30,287 nucleotides of DNA from a virus: positions 1 to 30,287 of IMG/VR virus record IMGVR_UViG_3300045051_001515; one strand, 5' to 3'. Position 1 is the stretch's first letter. Every line of letters begins with the position of its first letter. A program made the translations under genes and the position numbers. Below the pieces are notes generated by a model. The model worked only from the letters and a program-made list of their open reading frames with translations. It was not told where the DNA came from and ran no database searches. This document shows positions 22,782 to 29,901 of this stretch, in pieces.

Positions 22782-23677
22782 GCCGGCACCCCGTTGTGTT
22801 CCACGCCGTCCAGCAGACGGCCGGTATTGGCTTTCCCGTAGCGGGCAGGGCTGTAGTCTATAACCGTTCCGCCAGCTCCCTGCACCGGGCCCACGCTCTG
22901 CGCATACTCCAGAAATTCCAGGCCAGGCTCGCATTGGTCAGGCGGCGCGTACTCCCCCCATTGCTTGAACATGAACGGCACAACCGAGGCGGCGCACTGG
23001 TCGCGCAGAGCGCGGGGCCAGGATGGGTGCATGGGGCGGGCGTGAGGGCCGCTCTCGCCTCCGGCTATGACCCAATCAAGGCCAGAACCAAAGTCTTCCG
23101 CGCGGTGTATGCTGGACATGCAGGTTTCGAACTCGCTACGCAGATGTACACGGCAAACCTGGCCGCCCATCCACCACGTTAAATCCACCGGCCCCAGCAG
23201 CGGCTCACAGCTCACGAAGAGCACCCTGGCCGGCACCTGCAGCAGGAGCGGTATCCGTTTGTTGGCCTGCTCCTGGTTCTCCACGGTCACGCCCAGCCAC
23301 ACGTTGTCCGGCAGACCCAAAGCCCAGGACGTGCCCGCCAGCATGGGCTTGATGTTCTCCGGGCGCTTCGTCAGCAGCAGATAAGTATGCTGCGGCGCGT
23401 GGCGCATCGTGCGGATAGCGTCGTGCCTGTCCGCCCGCAGAATATCCGCGTGGAAGAAGTCGGACAGGGAGCACACGAAGATGCGCTTCGGCTCCTTCCA
23501 GGTGAGCGGCGCGTGGAACGTGCCAGTTGCGGCCCGCACTACCTTGCTGAAATCCCGGCCGCAGCGCTTCGCCCAGCCCTCGGCGTAGCAGTTGTCGCAC
23601 GCCGGCGAGACCTTGGTGCAGCCTATAAACGGATTCCACGTCGCGTCAGCCCATTGTATTTTCGTCGTCTTAGCCAT
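22778..23677 (-). CDS. Phage Gp37/Gp68-family protein (DUF5131, three-Cys motif)
   Basis: 299 residues from the ATG at 23677 (MAKTTKIQWADATWN), with GGGAG upstream and a TGA/ATG overlap with the previous gene. The family signature is clear: IQWADATWNPFIGC, then cysteines C20, C27 and C30 (CTKVSPACDNCYAE). Further conserved blocks are FVCSLSDFFH, LLLTKRPENI, LGVTVENQEQ, FVSCEPLLGP, VIAGGESGPHARP and FMFKQWGEY. The C-x6-C-x2-C cluster recalls a radical-SAM-like iron-sulfur site, and the family is known as a partner of TcmP three-Cys proteins, but its chemistry is undefined. No TcmP partner is visible in this window. Confidence 0.88.
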   Translation of the reverse strand: MAKTTKIQWADATWNPFIGCTKVSPACDNCYAEGWAKRCGRDFSKVVRAATGTFHAPLTWKEPKRIFVCSLSDFFHADILRADRHDAIRTMRHAPQHTYLLLTKRPENIKPMLAGTSWALGLPDNVWLGVTVENQEQANKRIPLLLQVPARVLFVSCEPLLGPVDLTWWMGGQVCRVHLRSEFETCMSSIHRAEDFGSGLDWVIAGGESGPHARPMHPSWPRALRDQCAASVVPFMFKQWGEYAPPDQCEPGLEFLEYAQSVGPVQGAGGTVIDYSPARYGKANTGRLLDGVEHNGVPA

Positions 23678-24060
23678 CAGTTTCTCCCTTTTGCGTTCAC
23701 CGCTTTTATTTCCTCGTTCAGCCATGCGACCACCTGGACCGCGGAGATCTGCGTGTACGGCCCGGCCTCGCGGCGGACCTTCCGGCGTACCCGGCGCAGC
23801 GCATCCTTGGCCTCGGCCCGCTCGTGCCACTTCACCAGTTGCACGGCGCCGCGCTCCACCTTGGCGCGGTAGCCCGGCTGCTTTGCGTCCATCTCGGCCA
23901 GAAACTGGTCGTAGGAATAGTGTTTTCTTGGCAGCCGAGGCTTTGGGTCATAACCCCTATATGCATGACACTTTGACTTGTTGCGCGACATGCACTTTTT
24001 AGCCTCACAATACACGCCATCCCCCAGAACTAAATCCAGTTTTAAATGCTTGCACTTCAT
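23677..24060 (-). CDS. Cys-rich hypothetical protein preceding the Gp37/Gp68-like gene
   Basis: 127 residues from the ATG at 24060, with AGGAGG six bases upstream and ATGA overlap. N-terminal cysteines C3, C18, C23 and C31 (MKCKH, VYCEAKKCMSR, SKCHAY) could form one zinc or metal site. The rest is highly basic and helical (ALRRVRRKVRREAGPY, then AVQVVAWLNEEIK), suggesting DNA or RNA binding. It is coupled to the three-Cys protein downstream, so the two may work together; no family recognised. Confidence 0.65.
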   Translation of the reverse strand: MKCKHLKLDLVLGDGVYCEAKKCMSRNKSKCHAYRGYDPKPRLPRKHYSYDQFLAEMDAKQPGYRAKVERGAVQLVKWHERAEAKDALRRVRRKVRREAGPYTQISAVQVVAWLNEEIKAVNAKGRN

Positions 24061-24296
24061 ACGTTTCCTCCTTTTTTCTCCGCTTCCAGACACGCCCCGC
24101 ACCGCAGCGGCCCACCGCCCAGGCAGCGCTCTATCGGCGCATCGAACAGGGCGCAGCGGTAAGGCCCGAGCACCAGCCGGCGCAGGGCCGTGTAGCTGAT
24201 GGTCTCGCGCTCTCCGCGTAGCTGCATGCACCACTCGTCGCAATACTTGTCGTCGGTCACGATAGTGACGGGCACGGTGATCTTGATGGTGCTCAT
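24057..24296 (-). CDS. Small Cys-rich hypothetical protein
   Basis: 79 residues. The start overlaps the 28-residue ORF stop and the end overlaps the next start, both ATGA. Six cysteines (KYCDEWCMQL, YRCALF, ERCLGG, RCGACLE) suggest metal binding. The N-terminus reads IKITVPVTIVTDD, a beta-hairpin-like opening. Function unknown. Confidence 0.6.
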   Translation of the reverse strand: MSTIKITVPVTIVTDDKYCDEWCMQLRGERETISYTALRRLVLGPYRCALFDAPIERCLGGGPLRCGACLEAEKKGGNV

Positions 24297-24379
24297 GGGC
24301 GGGCCTCCCGCTTGACCAGGAGCGTGCCGGCCACGATGACCCCGATGGTGAATAACGCGGTCAGAAAAGCCTCCATCAT
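24293..24379 (-). CDS. 28-residue single-span membrane microprotein
   Basis: MMEAFLTALFTIG at the start, one hydrophobic span of about 18 residues, and a basic tail (LLVKREARP). Both ends overlap neighbouring genes by ATGA, the same coupling used across this operon, which argues that it is translated. Too short to assign. Confidence 0.5.
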   Translation of the reverse strand: MMEAFLTALFTIGVIVAGTLLVKREARP

Positions 24380-24663
24380 TTCAGTACCCCCGCCTTTACC
24401 ATGCGCTCGGCTATGTCCTTCACCCAGCCGGGGCCGATGTGGTCCGACAGCTGCCCGTCCGGGTCCAGCATCTTCCAGATGCGGCCGTAGGCTATCTCGC
24501 TGGCGTCCCCCAGCTTCTCGGCCGGCTTGCGCACCGCGGCCAGCAGGACCTCCATCATGTCGTCCGCGTCCATCTCCACGGCCTCCACACCATCGGCGGC
24601 CTCGAAATACACCGGCGCGTTATCCGGCACGGTAAACTCCACGTTGTTGAACCTGATTTTCAC
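24376..24663 (-). CDS. Hypothetical protein
   Basis: 95 residues from a GTG start with GGGAGG upstream; GTGA overlap with the upstream gene and ATGA with the downstream one. The protein is acidic in its N-terminal half (VEAVEMDADDMMEVL) and has a C-terminal DIAERMVKAGVLK helix. No cysteine or membrane segment. Unrecognised. Confidence 0.6.
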   Translation of the reverse strand: MKIRFNNVEFTVPDNAPVYFEAADGVEAVEMDADDMMEVLLAAVRKPAEKLGDASEIAYGRIWKMLDPDGQLSDHIGPGWVKDIAERMVKAGVLK

Positions 24664-24872
24664 GATTTCCTCCCATAGCTCTCATCCGCTGAAAGACCGC
24701 CTAGCAGCTGGTCCTCATTGCGCCGCGCTTTATTGCGGCGGTATGCTTCTCCGGCCCTGTCGTCGGCCTCGCTGGACATCTGGAACACCCCGGCGACAAT
24801 TAACCCCACGGACACCCATAACGGCGCGCCCACAAAGAACGCCACCCACCTGTAGCCTGTTTCCGTCATCAT
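24660..24872 (-). CDS. Small membrane protein
   Basis: 70 residues; two adjacent ATGs (24872 and 24869) follow GGGAGG, the second better spaced. One hydrophobic segment at about 8-30 (RWVAFFVGAPLWVSVGLIVAG) is followed by a charged cytoplasmic-type tail (DDRAGEAYRRNKARRNEDQ). Function unknown; phage early operons often carry such inner-membrane peptides. Confidence 0.6.
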   Translation of the reverse strand: MMTETGYRWVAFFVGAPLWVSVGLIVAGVFQMSSEADDRAGEAYRRNKARRNEDQLLGGLSADESYGRKS

Positions 24873-25177
24873 TTCCTCCCCACCTTGTAGATGGTGGACT
24901 TGCTCACCCCGAACCGCAGGGCCAGCTCCTTGTCCTTGAGGCCCGAAGCCTTAAGCCGCACCACTTCCTCCACCTGTACCCCAGTCAGGGCCGCGGGTCG
25001 GCCGCGGCGGGGCCTCTTGGCGGCGCGTAAGGCCTGCCCGGAGGGGTCCTGCGCGTGGCGGCGGCCGTACTGGCGCTCCTGCCCGCAGGTCGAGCAAATC
25101 ATCTTCTGCTCCATCCTGATATGCCGGGTAATTTCCTCCTCCCTCCGGCAGAACAATTCCTGGTATTGGTCCATCAT
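24869..25177 (-). CDS. Zinc-finger plus helix-turn-helix DNA-binding protein
   Basis: 102 residues (starts at 25177 or 25174, after AGGAGG). Residues 28-31 are CSTC with an earlier Cys at 9. The C-terminal half contains RGRPAALTGVQVEEVVRLK, then GLKDKELALRFGVSKSTIYKV, which matches the HTH of serine resolvase C-termini (Hin-type) preceded by a GRP minor-groove arm. There is no catalytic resolvase domain, so this is probably a regulator of the phage operon. It lies between the replication genes and the microprotein cluster. Confidence 0.75.
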   Translation of the reverse strand: MMDQYQELFCRREEEITRHIRMEQKMICSTCGQERQYGRRHAQDPSGQALRAAKRPRRGRPAALTGVQVEEVVRLKASGLKDKELALRFGVSKSTIYKVGRK

Positions 25178-25183
25178 CTCCTC

Positions 25184-25621
25184 CTAAAACGTCATCTCGG
25201 TTTCTTCTTCGGGGCTCGGCTGGTACGCGCCGAACCGGGGCTTATCCGGAGCTGGGGCCATATCCTTGACCGACACCGCCTTCCGCCAGTTGGGGGCGTA
25301 CTGAAAATCAAAGGACCGGCTGCGGATCATGGCCGAAATCCATTCCCGGGCCTCGGCCTTGGTGATTTTCGTCCGGGTGAAGTCTATGCTGATGTCCTTG
25401 CGGAAGCTCGTCAGTTCTTTCACGCAGGCTTTGCACTCCGGCAGGCTATAGGACATGGCCTGCAACGGGTCGGTGATAAAATGCGGCTTCTCCCGGTTGA
25501 ACCGGCGGGCGCACATGGTCATGTGGCCTATGGTTTCCACCACCCCTTTCTGCCGCTCCTTGATGGGCTGGCATATCAGGTAGTTGGTGTAGCAATGCAG
25601 CGCGTTGTTGTTTTCTTCCAT
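25184..25621 (-). CDS. Hypothetical Cys-containing protein
   Basis: 145 residues, RBS AAAGGAG before the ATG. Cysteines at C10, C17, C37, C63 and C66 (ALHCYTNYLICQ, MCARRF, ECKACVKE) suggest a possible zinc site. The C-terminal 40 residues are Pro-rich and acidic. It follows the replication initiator by 11 bases, so it may belong to the replication module (for example a loader or accessory), but no helicase-loader motif is visible. Confidence 0.6.
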   Translation of the reverse strand: MEENNNALHCYTNYLICQPIKERQKGVVETIGHMTMCARRFNREKPHFITDPLQAMSYSLPECKACVKELTSFRKDISIDFTRTKITKAEAREWISAMIRSRSFDFQYAPNWRKAVSVKDMAPAPDKPRFGAYQPSPEEETEMTF

Positions 25622-25632
25622 TTAGCTCTCCT

Positions 25633-26379
25633 TTAGCTTTCGGCAGGGGTAAGGTACTTGTACCGCCTGGCCGGTTTGGACGCAATAGCGGCCCCGCCGC
25701 GCTCCAAATTGGCGGCTTCCCATGTGCGGACGGCGGCTTTCCAGTCTTTCATGGGGTTCCGGCCCACTTTCCAGCCGTTAGCCTCATAATGGGCCAGCCA
25801 CTTCTCGGGGTTGACCGAGCCCCCCCGCTCCGCGCAGTATTCCCTCACTTCATCCAAAGTGGGGCGCTGGAACGCGACAGCGTTCCTCCCCACACCCCTC
25901 TTATTCCCCTTCTTATCTTCTCTACTCTTATCTACTCTTATCTGGGGTGTGGTACGCACAGGGCTACCCTGTGGTAACCCTGTGGCTACCACGTGGCTAC
26001 CCTGTGGTAACCCTGTGGTAACCTCGCTATAACTCTTTTGAATACCGCGCAGGAGCTCGGGTTTTGAGGCCAGTTTATACCGCAGGAACTCCCCAGCATG
26101 CTCCCACCAGTTACGCAGGCGTAGCTCGGGTTTTTCCTCCACGAACCGGGCCTCTATCAGCGCCGCCATGAGCCGGGGGCCATCCTCGGTGTCGCAGGCC
26201 GCGCCTATTTGTGAGGCCGTGAAGGAGCACAGCCGCCCGTCTATGGCGTAATCCAGGCACCACCACCACAGGCGGTGCAACTTGCCGAGCGTGGTGTCTA
26301 AATCCCACCCCATCGCCTTCATTAGCGACAAGGTTTTAGGGTGGCGCTCTAATTCTTGATATGACTTAATCCAGGCCAT
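25633..26379 (-). CDS. Phage replication initiator / replisome organiser
   Basis: 248 residues; TAATG overlap with the methyltransferase. N-terminal part (1-115): WIKSYQELERHPKTLSLM, then a Trp-rich LHRLWWWCLDYA, and a winged-helix-like section (CSFTASQIGAACD), as in phage replication proteins. A low-complexity polar linker (about 119-165) follows. The C-terminal part (168-245) has RPTLDEVREYCAERG, VNPEKWLAHYEANGW, then KDWKAAVRTWEA, a tail common in phage initiators of the lambda O/DnaD-related kind. The linker DNA contains tandem 11-bp repeats, a likely origin. It should bind the origin and recruit replicative helicase, probably the host's since no DnaB or DnaC is seen. Confidence 0.8.
   Translation of the reverse strand: MAWIKSYQELERHPKTLSLMKAMGWDLDTTLGKLHRLWWWCLDYAIDGRLCSFTASQIGAACDTEDGPRLMAALIEARFVEEKPELRLRNWWEHAGEFLRYKLASKPELLRGIQKSYSEVTTGLPQGSHVVATGLPQGSPVRTTPQIRVDKSREDKKGNKRGVGRNAVAFQRPTLDEVREYCAERGGSVNPEKWLAHYEANGWKVGRNPMKDWKAAVRTWEAANLERGGAAIASKPARRYKYLTPAES
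25899..25943. promoter_or_regulatory. Pyrimidine/AT-rich tract next to the iterons, candidate unwinding element
   Basis: The plus strand here is almost purely C/T with regular TTA steps, including two direct 10-base copies of TCTACTCTTA (25921-25940) and related CTTATC repeats (25909-25919). It borders the 11-bp iteron array and contrasts with the GC-rich surroundings, as expected for a DNA-unwinding element. It also codes for the polar Lys/Arg/Asp linker of the initiator. Confidence 0.5.
25964..26023. repeat. Tandem 11-bp iteron array, candidate replication origin
   Basis: Five contiguous 11-base units start at 25964, 25975, 25986, 25997 and 26008: CTACCCTGTGG, TAACCCTGTGG, CTACCACGTGG, CTACCCTGTGG, TAACCCTGTGG, then a partial TAACC. 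At a larger scale this is a 33-base direct repeat encoding TGLPQGS twice. An 11-bp period places each unit on nearly the same face of the helix, as in iteron origins. It lies in the linker-coding part of the initiator gene. Confidence 0.75.
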
Positions 26380-27266
26380 TATTTAACCTCCGCGTATAAA
26401 AATCCATCCGCAAGTTTATGGCTGGCTTCTATCAGATTTTTCTCTGCCTGCGCGTAGTAGCTGTCTTTTAACTCTATCCCCACAAAGCGCCTGCCTTGCT
26501 CTATAGCTGCATACCCCTCCGAGCCTATGCCGGCGAAAGGGGATAACACTATATCGTTAGGGTTGGTCCAAAGTTTAAGCGCCCGGTGGATCACCTCTAA
26601 TTGAAGCGGGCATATGTGTTTTTCGTCTTTTTCGTCGCGGGCAGATATTCGTTGGAGCGTATCGGACGGGTTAATATCCATCCATATCGGGCTGGCATAC
26701 TGCTGCCAGAGTTTTACCGAGAATGTCTCATTGGTGTGGGTCACGCGCTCCGGATTGTCTCCCGGCTTCCGCATTGTTACCAGATAGTCGGGGATTCCCT
26801 GCCTGCTCATGCAGCTGTCTTTTTTTATCTGCTTATGCAGAAGCCCGAGAGCTTTAGTTCGCTGCATGGCGACTACCGGGTCTTTCCAAATGCAGACCTC
26901 GCTATGGTAAATCCAGCCCGCATCCGTGAACATCCGTATCAACTCTCCGCGGAAGTCGCGAATCCCTATAATTCCGTCGGTCTGTTTGCTGGTGGGCAGG
27001 TTCATACAGTGGAAGGACAACAGCCGTCCAGGGATGGTAACGCGCAATAGTTCCCCCACCAGATAGCGGAAATGGTCGTAGAACTCCGAGTGGGTCTTGC
27101 AGTTGCCCATGTCCCTCTCGCTGTTGCTGTAAACGTAGAGGCTGGCAAACGGCGGGCTGAACACGGAAAAGTGGATGGAGCTGTCGGGAATGCCCTTTAT
27201 CACCTCGCAACAGTCCCCCTGGTACAGACTGAATTTGTCGGTTATCTTCTGGTTGAGTATCTTCAT
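26379..27266 (-). CDS. Site-specific DNA methyltransferase, beta class (probable N4-cytosine or N6-adenine)
   Basis: 295 residues from the ATG at 27266 (MKILNQKITDKF), chosen for AAAGGAG upstream; an in-frame start 39 bases earlier lies within the helicase gene. Motif IV is SPPF at 37-40, motif I FAGIGSE at 244-250, followed by FVGIELKDSYYAQAEKNL. Order IV, target domain, I defines the beta class. SPPF rather than DPPY favours N4-cytosine, though adenine enzymes with SPP also exist. It acts on phage or host DNA in the cytoplasm, perhaps to evade restriction. It is tightly linked to the helicase upstream; no cognate restriction enzyme is adjacent. Composition is more AT-rich than the head genes. 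Confidence 0.88.
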   Translation of the reverse strand: MKILNQKITDKFSLYQGDCCEVIKGIPDSSIHFSVFSPPFASLYVYSNSERDMGNCKTHSEFYDHFRYLVGELLRVTIPGRLLSFHCMNLPTSKQTDGIIGIRDFRGELIRMFTDAGWIYHSEVCIWKDPVVAMQRTKALGLLHKQIKKDSCMSRQGIPDYLVTMRKPGDNPERVTHTNETFSVKLWQQYASPIWMDINPSDTLQRISARDEKDEKHICPLQLEVIHRALKLWTNPNDIVLSPFAGIGSEGYAAIEQGRRFVGIELKDSYYAQAEKNLIEASHKLADGFLYAEVK

Positions 27267-27267
27267 G

Positions 27268-28650
27268 TCATTCTCCTTTTTCGGTCTTAATCCACGCTGG
27301 GACAATCATGCTCTTATCCGGGCAGTAGGATTTATCCATCACCACAGCGGATGCGATGTTCTCTTTAACGTGCTTGCTGGTGTGGTCCACCATTGCGGCC
27401 AGCATCTTCAAGGCATCTTCCTCTTTGCGCTTGATATTCGCCACCACCGCCCCCTCGGCCTCGCTGGTGATGACATAGACATCAACAGGGTATTTCTGCC
27501 CGAATCGCCAACATCGCCTCACGGCCTGAAAGTATTGCTCGAAGCTGTCGGAAAGGCCCACAAAAGCCATCTTGTTGCAGTTCTGCCAGTTCATGCCAAA
27601 GCCAGCGATGGATGGCTTGGTGATGAGAACCCGGACATCCCCGCTTGAGAATCCGAGCATGGAAGATTCCTTGAACTCGTTATCATCCGCGCCCTTTACC
27701 TCCACGGCTCCGGGTATGGCCTTCCGTAGAGCCTCGCTCTCGGAGTTGAGGTCGCACCAGACAAGGAACTGACCCTCGGAGGATATGACCTTTTCCGCGC
27801 ACAGGTTCACCCGCTCGTCAAGACTGTCGCGCCTGGCCCCACGCCGCTCTTCAAGGGTCTGCGCTTCCATCGCGAAAAGGAACTCGCCAGATGATCTGCT
27901 TGGCACTACTACGCTATGGATGTTGAGCGGCGGCAGGTTGAACCTATCATCAGAATATCCGAGGTCAGAGGGCTTGTTTAGGATAGCGGCCCAGCTGGCG
28001 CACCATTGCCAGAATTTATCCTCGGCGTGTCCCTTCAACCGCCACTTGGAAGTGTCTCCCCCGTCGTGGACAAAGAACATGGACAGCATCTCCGTCCGGG
28101 TCATAACATTCAGGAACTCGGCGTGATTCCCTAATTCCATAAAGTCATTGGGGGCAGGGGTCGCGGAACACGCCAACTTATAAGGGGTGTGTCTGAAACT
28201 GTTCACCAGCATATCCCTTGTTGAGCTGGAAAACGATTTAAGAATACTGCTCTCGTCAAGAACTATGCCCACCCATCCCCCTGGCGAGAACTTCTCTAGT
28301 CGCTCATAGTTGGTGATGGAGATGCCGGGCTTCACATCCTCCTGTGACTTGCAGTAGTGTATGTCCAGCCCCAACTTCTTGCCCTCGCGTATGGTCTGGG
28401 CAGAGACGGCCAGGGGGGCGGCGATTAACACATCGCCCCCGGTCTTTTCGTTCACTCGGTGCGCCCATTCCAACTGCATAAGAGTTTTCCCCGTGCCTGT
28501 CATAGTGAACAGGGCGCACTTCCCCATCTTCAACGCCCAGCGCACAAGATCCCGCTGGTAGTCAAAAAGAATAGGAGACAGTTCTCCGCAAGTGAACCCA
28601 CTAGCAGCGGTGGTGAACTGTTTGGCTTTTATAAAGTCCTGATATCTCAC
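27268..28650 (-). CDS. SNF2-like superfamily 2 helicase/ATPase
   Basis: 460 residues from a GTG at 28650, chosen over a TTG six bases earlier because AGGAGG lies seven bases ahead of the GTG; GTGA overlap with the upstream gene. Motifs in order: a Q-like FDYQRDLVRWAL, Walker A TMTGTGKT (about 49-56), DESS in place of DEAH (132-135), CSATPAP (161-167), GFGMNWQN, and motif VI QAVRRCWRFGQ. The arrangement is that of phage SNF2-type helicases. The gene just downstream is a methyltransferase, a pairing common in phages. It might remodel nucleoprotein for methylation, replication or recombination. Confidence 0.9.
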   Translation of the reverse strand: MRYQDFIKAKQFTTAASGFTCGELSPILFDYQRDLVRWALKMGKCALFTMTGTGKTLMQLEWAHRVNEKTGGDVLIAAPLAVSAQTIREGKKLGLDIHYCKSQEDVKPGISITNYERLEKFSPGGWVGIVLDESSILKSFSSSTRDMLVNSFRHTPYKLACSATPAPNDFMELGNHAEFLNVMTRTEMLSMFFVHDGGDTSKWRLKGHAEDKFWQWCASWAAILNKPSDLGYSDDRFNLPPLNIHSVVVPSRSSGEFLFAMEAQTLEERRGARRDSLDERVNLCAEKVISSEGQFLVWCDLNSESEALRKAIPGAVEVKGADDNEFKESSMLGFSSGDVRVLITKPSIAGFGMNWQNCNKMAFVGLSDSFEQYFQAVRRCWRFGQKYPVDVYVITSEAEGAVVANIKRKEEDALKMLAAMVDHTSKHVKENIASAVVMDKSYCPDKSMIVPAWIKTEKGE

Positions 28651-29150
28651 TCGCAATCCTCCTCAAAAAGCATTAATTGTCCATCTTCAATAAAATCTTC
28701 CGTCTCTATCGCTTCCGCCGGCGTCTCCCACAGGTGGACGCCGTACACCGCGGCAAAGGCCTCGTTGACCTCGCGCACGTTCCTGAACTCCAACGCCTTT
28801 ATCGCTTCCGGGTTTATCTGCAGCGCCTCTCCGGAAAGAATGGCGTCCATTATCATCTCACGCCACGCCTGGCCGATGCTTATAAAACACGCATATCTAT
28901 CCTGCCACGTCACGAACAAAACGAACTCATCCTCCGACAACTCCCACGGCTTCTCCCCGGTGACTTTCTGCACCATCTCCGACGTGATGTCCTCCAAAGG
29001 GAACCGCTCGGCCTGGTCATAGTGGAACGGGGCTAAAGTCTGATTTTGCGCCGACGCGGCCATGACCCGGCGCAGAAGCTCCGCGCCTCGCTCCGTGGGG
29101 TCATTTGGAAGCGGTGTATGATGGAGAGCGCACATCCTGCTTTTATTCAT
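28647..29150 (-). CDS. Hypothetical protein upstream of the helicase
   Basis: 167 residues, acidic toward the C-terminus (ETEDFIEDGQLMLFEEDCE). Residues 50-110 contain GEKPWELSEDEFVLFVTWQDR and a helical AWREMIMDAILSGEAL. The gene overlaps the helicase start by GTGA and lies four bases after the small membrane gene. No known motif is recognised. The acidic C-terminus could indicate a protein partner of the helicase or a DNA mimic, but nothing stronger. Confidence 0.65.
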   Translation of the reverse strand: MNKSRMCALHHTPLPNDPTERGAELLRRVMAASAQNQTLAPFHYDQAERFPLEDITSEMVQKVTGEKPWELSEDEFVLFVTWQDRYACFISIGQAWREMIMDAILSGEALQINPEAIKALEFRNVREVNEAFAAVYGVHLWETPAEAIETEDFIEDGQLMLFEEDCE

Positions 29151-29154
29151 CGAG

Positions 29155-29301
29155 TTACAACTCCCCCGCCATCAACTTCCGTTCGATCTCGTCCATCTTG
29201 TCGTGGGTGAACGTCTTGGGCGCGAGCTTCATGCGGTAGCGCACCGCCATGAACGCCGCGCCGACTACGGCTCCGAATATGACCGCGAGAATGTAGCCCA
29301 T
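29155..29301 (-). CDS. 48-residue single-pass membrane protein
   Basis: MGYILAVIFGAVVGAAFMAV forms one N-terminal membrane span, followed by a basic/charged tail (RYRMKLAPKTF, KMDEIERKLMAGEL). The ATG overlaps the previous stop by one base (TAATG). Small, coupled and compositionally normal, so probably translated. Function unknown. Confidence 0.55.
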   Translation of the reverse strand: MGYILAVIFGAVVGAAFMAVRYRMKLAPKTFTHDKMDEIERKLMAGEL

Positions 29302-29480
29302 TAGTGAGCATCCCCCCCGAGATATTCAGCCCGGTGCTCCTTGATGTGGTCCGTCTCGCACTCCGGGCAGAAACCATGCGGCTGAAGGCCCCACGGACAC
29401 GAGCGCAGCCTGGCGCCGCACTTGCAGAAGCCGGGCTTCGCCTCGGCCTCCTCTATTTTGTCGTTGGGCTTATTCGCCAT
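29301..29480 (-). CDS. Small zinc-ribbon-like protein
   Basis: 59 residues, starting MANKPNDKIEEAEAKPG. Four main cysteines form two pairs, FCKCG (about 18-20) and FCPEC (about 38-41), with a further Cys and His between and after them (SCPWG, ETDHIKEH): a plausible zinc ribbon. Its start overlaps the rusA 3' end by 11 bases. Likely a nucleic-acid-binding or protein-adaptor peptide; no specific role can be given. Confidence 0.6.
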   Translation of the reverse strand: MANKPNDKIEEAEAKPGFCKCGARLRSCPWGLQPHGFCPECETDHIKEHRAEYLGGDAH

Positions 29481-29901
29481 GCGCGGCCTCCAGTTCCAGG
29501 ATCTCCACCATGCAGCCGGTGTCCGGGTGTTCCTTCTGGTAGACCTTGTTGGCAGAGAGCTGGCAGATGAGGCCGTCGTCCTTCCACATGCCGGCCTGCG
29601 TGAACGCGTCCATGACGGCCTTGATGTAGTTGTCTATGTCCGGCCTCACAGCGGGCCAGATAACGCGCTTGGGTGCGCTTTTGGGCCTCGGCAGGACAAA
29701 CGTCAGGGAGATGCCCAGCGGCCCCATGTAGGCCTGCCTGCGGTTCTGCAGCGCCGCTCCGTAGCAGATGCCGTACCAGTCGGTCTTGGGGCTGTACGTC
29801 CTCACGAACTTGCCCATCCTGGCGAACTTGGGCCGGGCCTGCGGTTTCGGAACCCCCACGATGAAGAAGCTCAACACGTTGGCGTTGGGGGTATTGGTCA
29901 T
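29470..29901 (-). CDS. rusA: RusA-family Holliday-junction resolvase
   Basis: 143 residues, RBS GGAGG before the ATG and ATGA overlap with the upstream gene. Catalytic residues can be placed by spacing: D88 and D90 in RPDIDN, K94 in YIKAVMD, and D109 in WKDDG, the same distances as D70, D72, K76 and D91 of E. coli RusA. N-terminal GVPKPQARPKF also fits. It cuts four-way DNA junctions during phage recombination, replication or before packaging. Length is normal. Confidence 0.92.
   Translation of the reverse strand: MTNTPNANVLSFFIVGVPKPQARPKFARMGKFVRTYSPKTDWYGICYGAALQNRRQAYMGPLGISLTFVLPRPKSAPKRVIWPAVRPDIDNYIKAVMDAFTQAGMWKDDGLICQLSANKVYQKEHPDTGCMVEILELEAAHGE

Noticed and set aside
23678-23830. 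N-terminal extension of the Gp37/Gp68-like gene to 23830
   Set aside because: The extension runs through the upstream coupled gene, is Gly/Arg/Pro-rich shadow sequence, and the family N-terminus (KIQWADATWN) fits the start at 23677.
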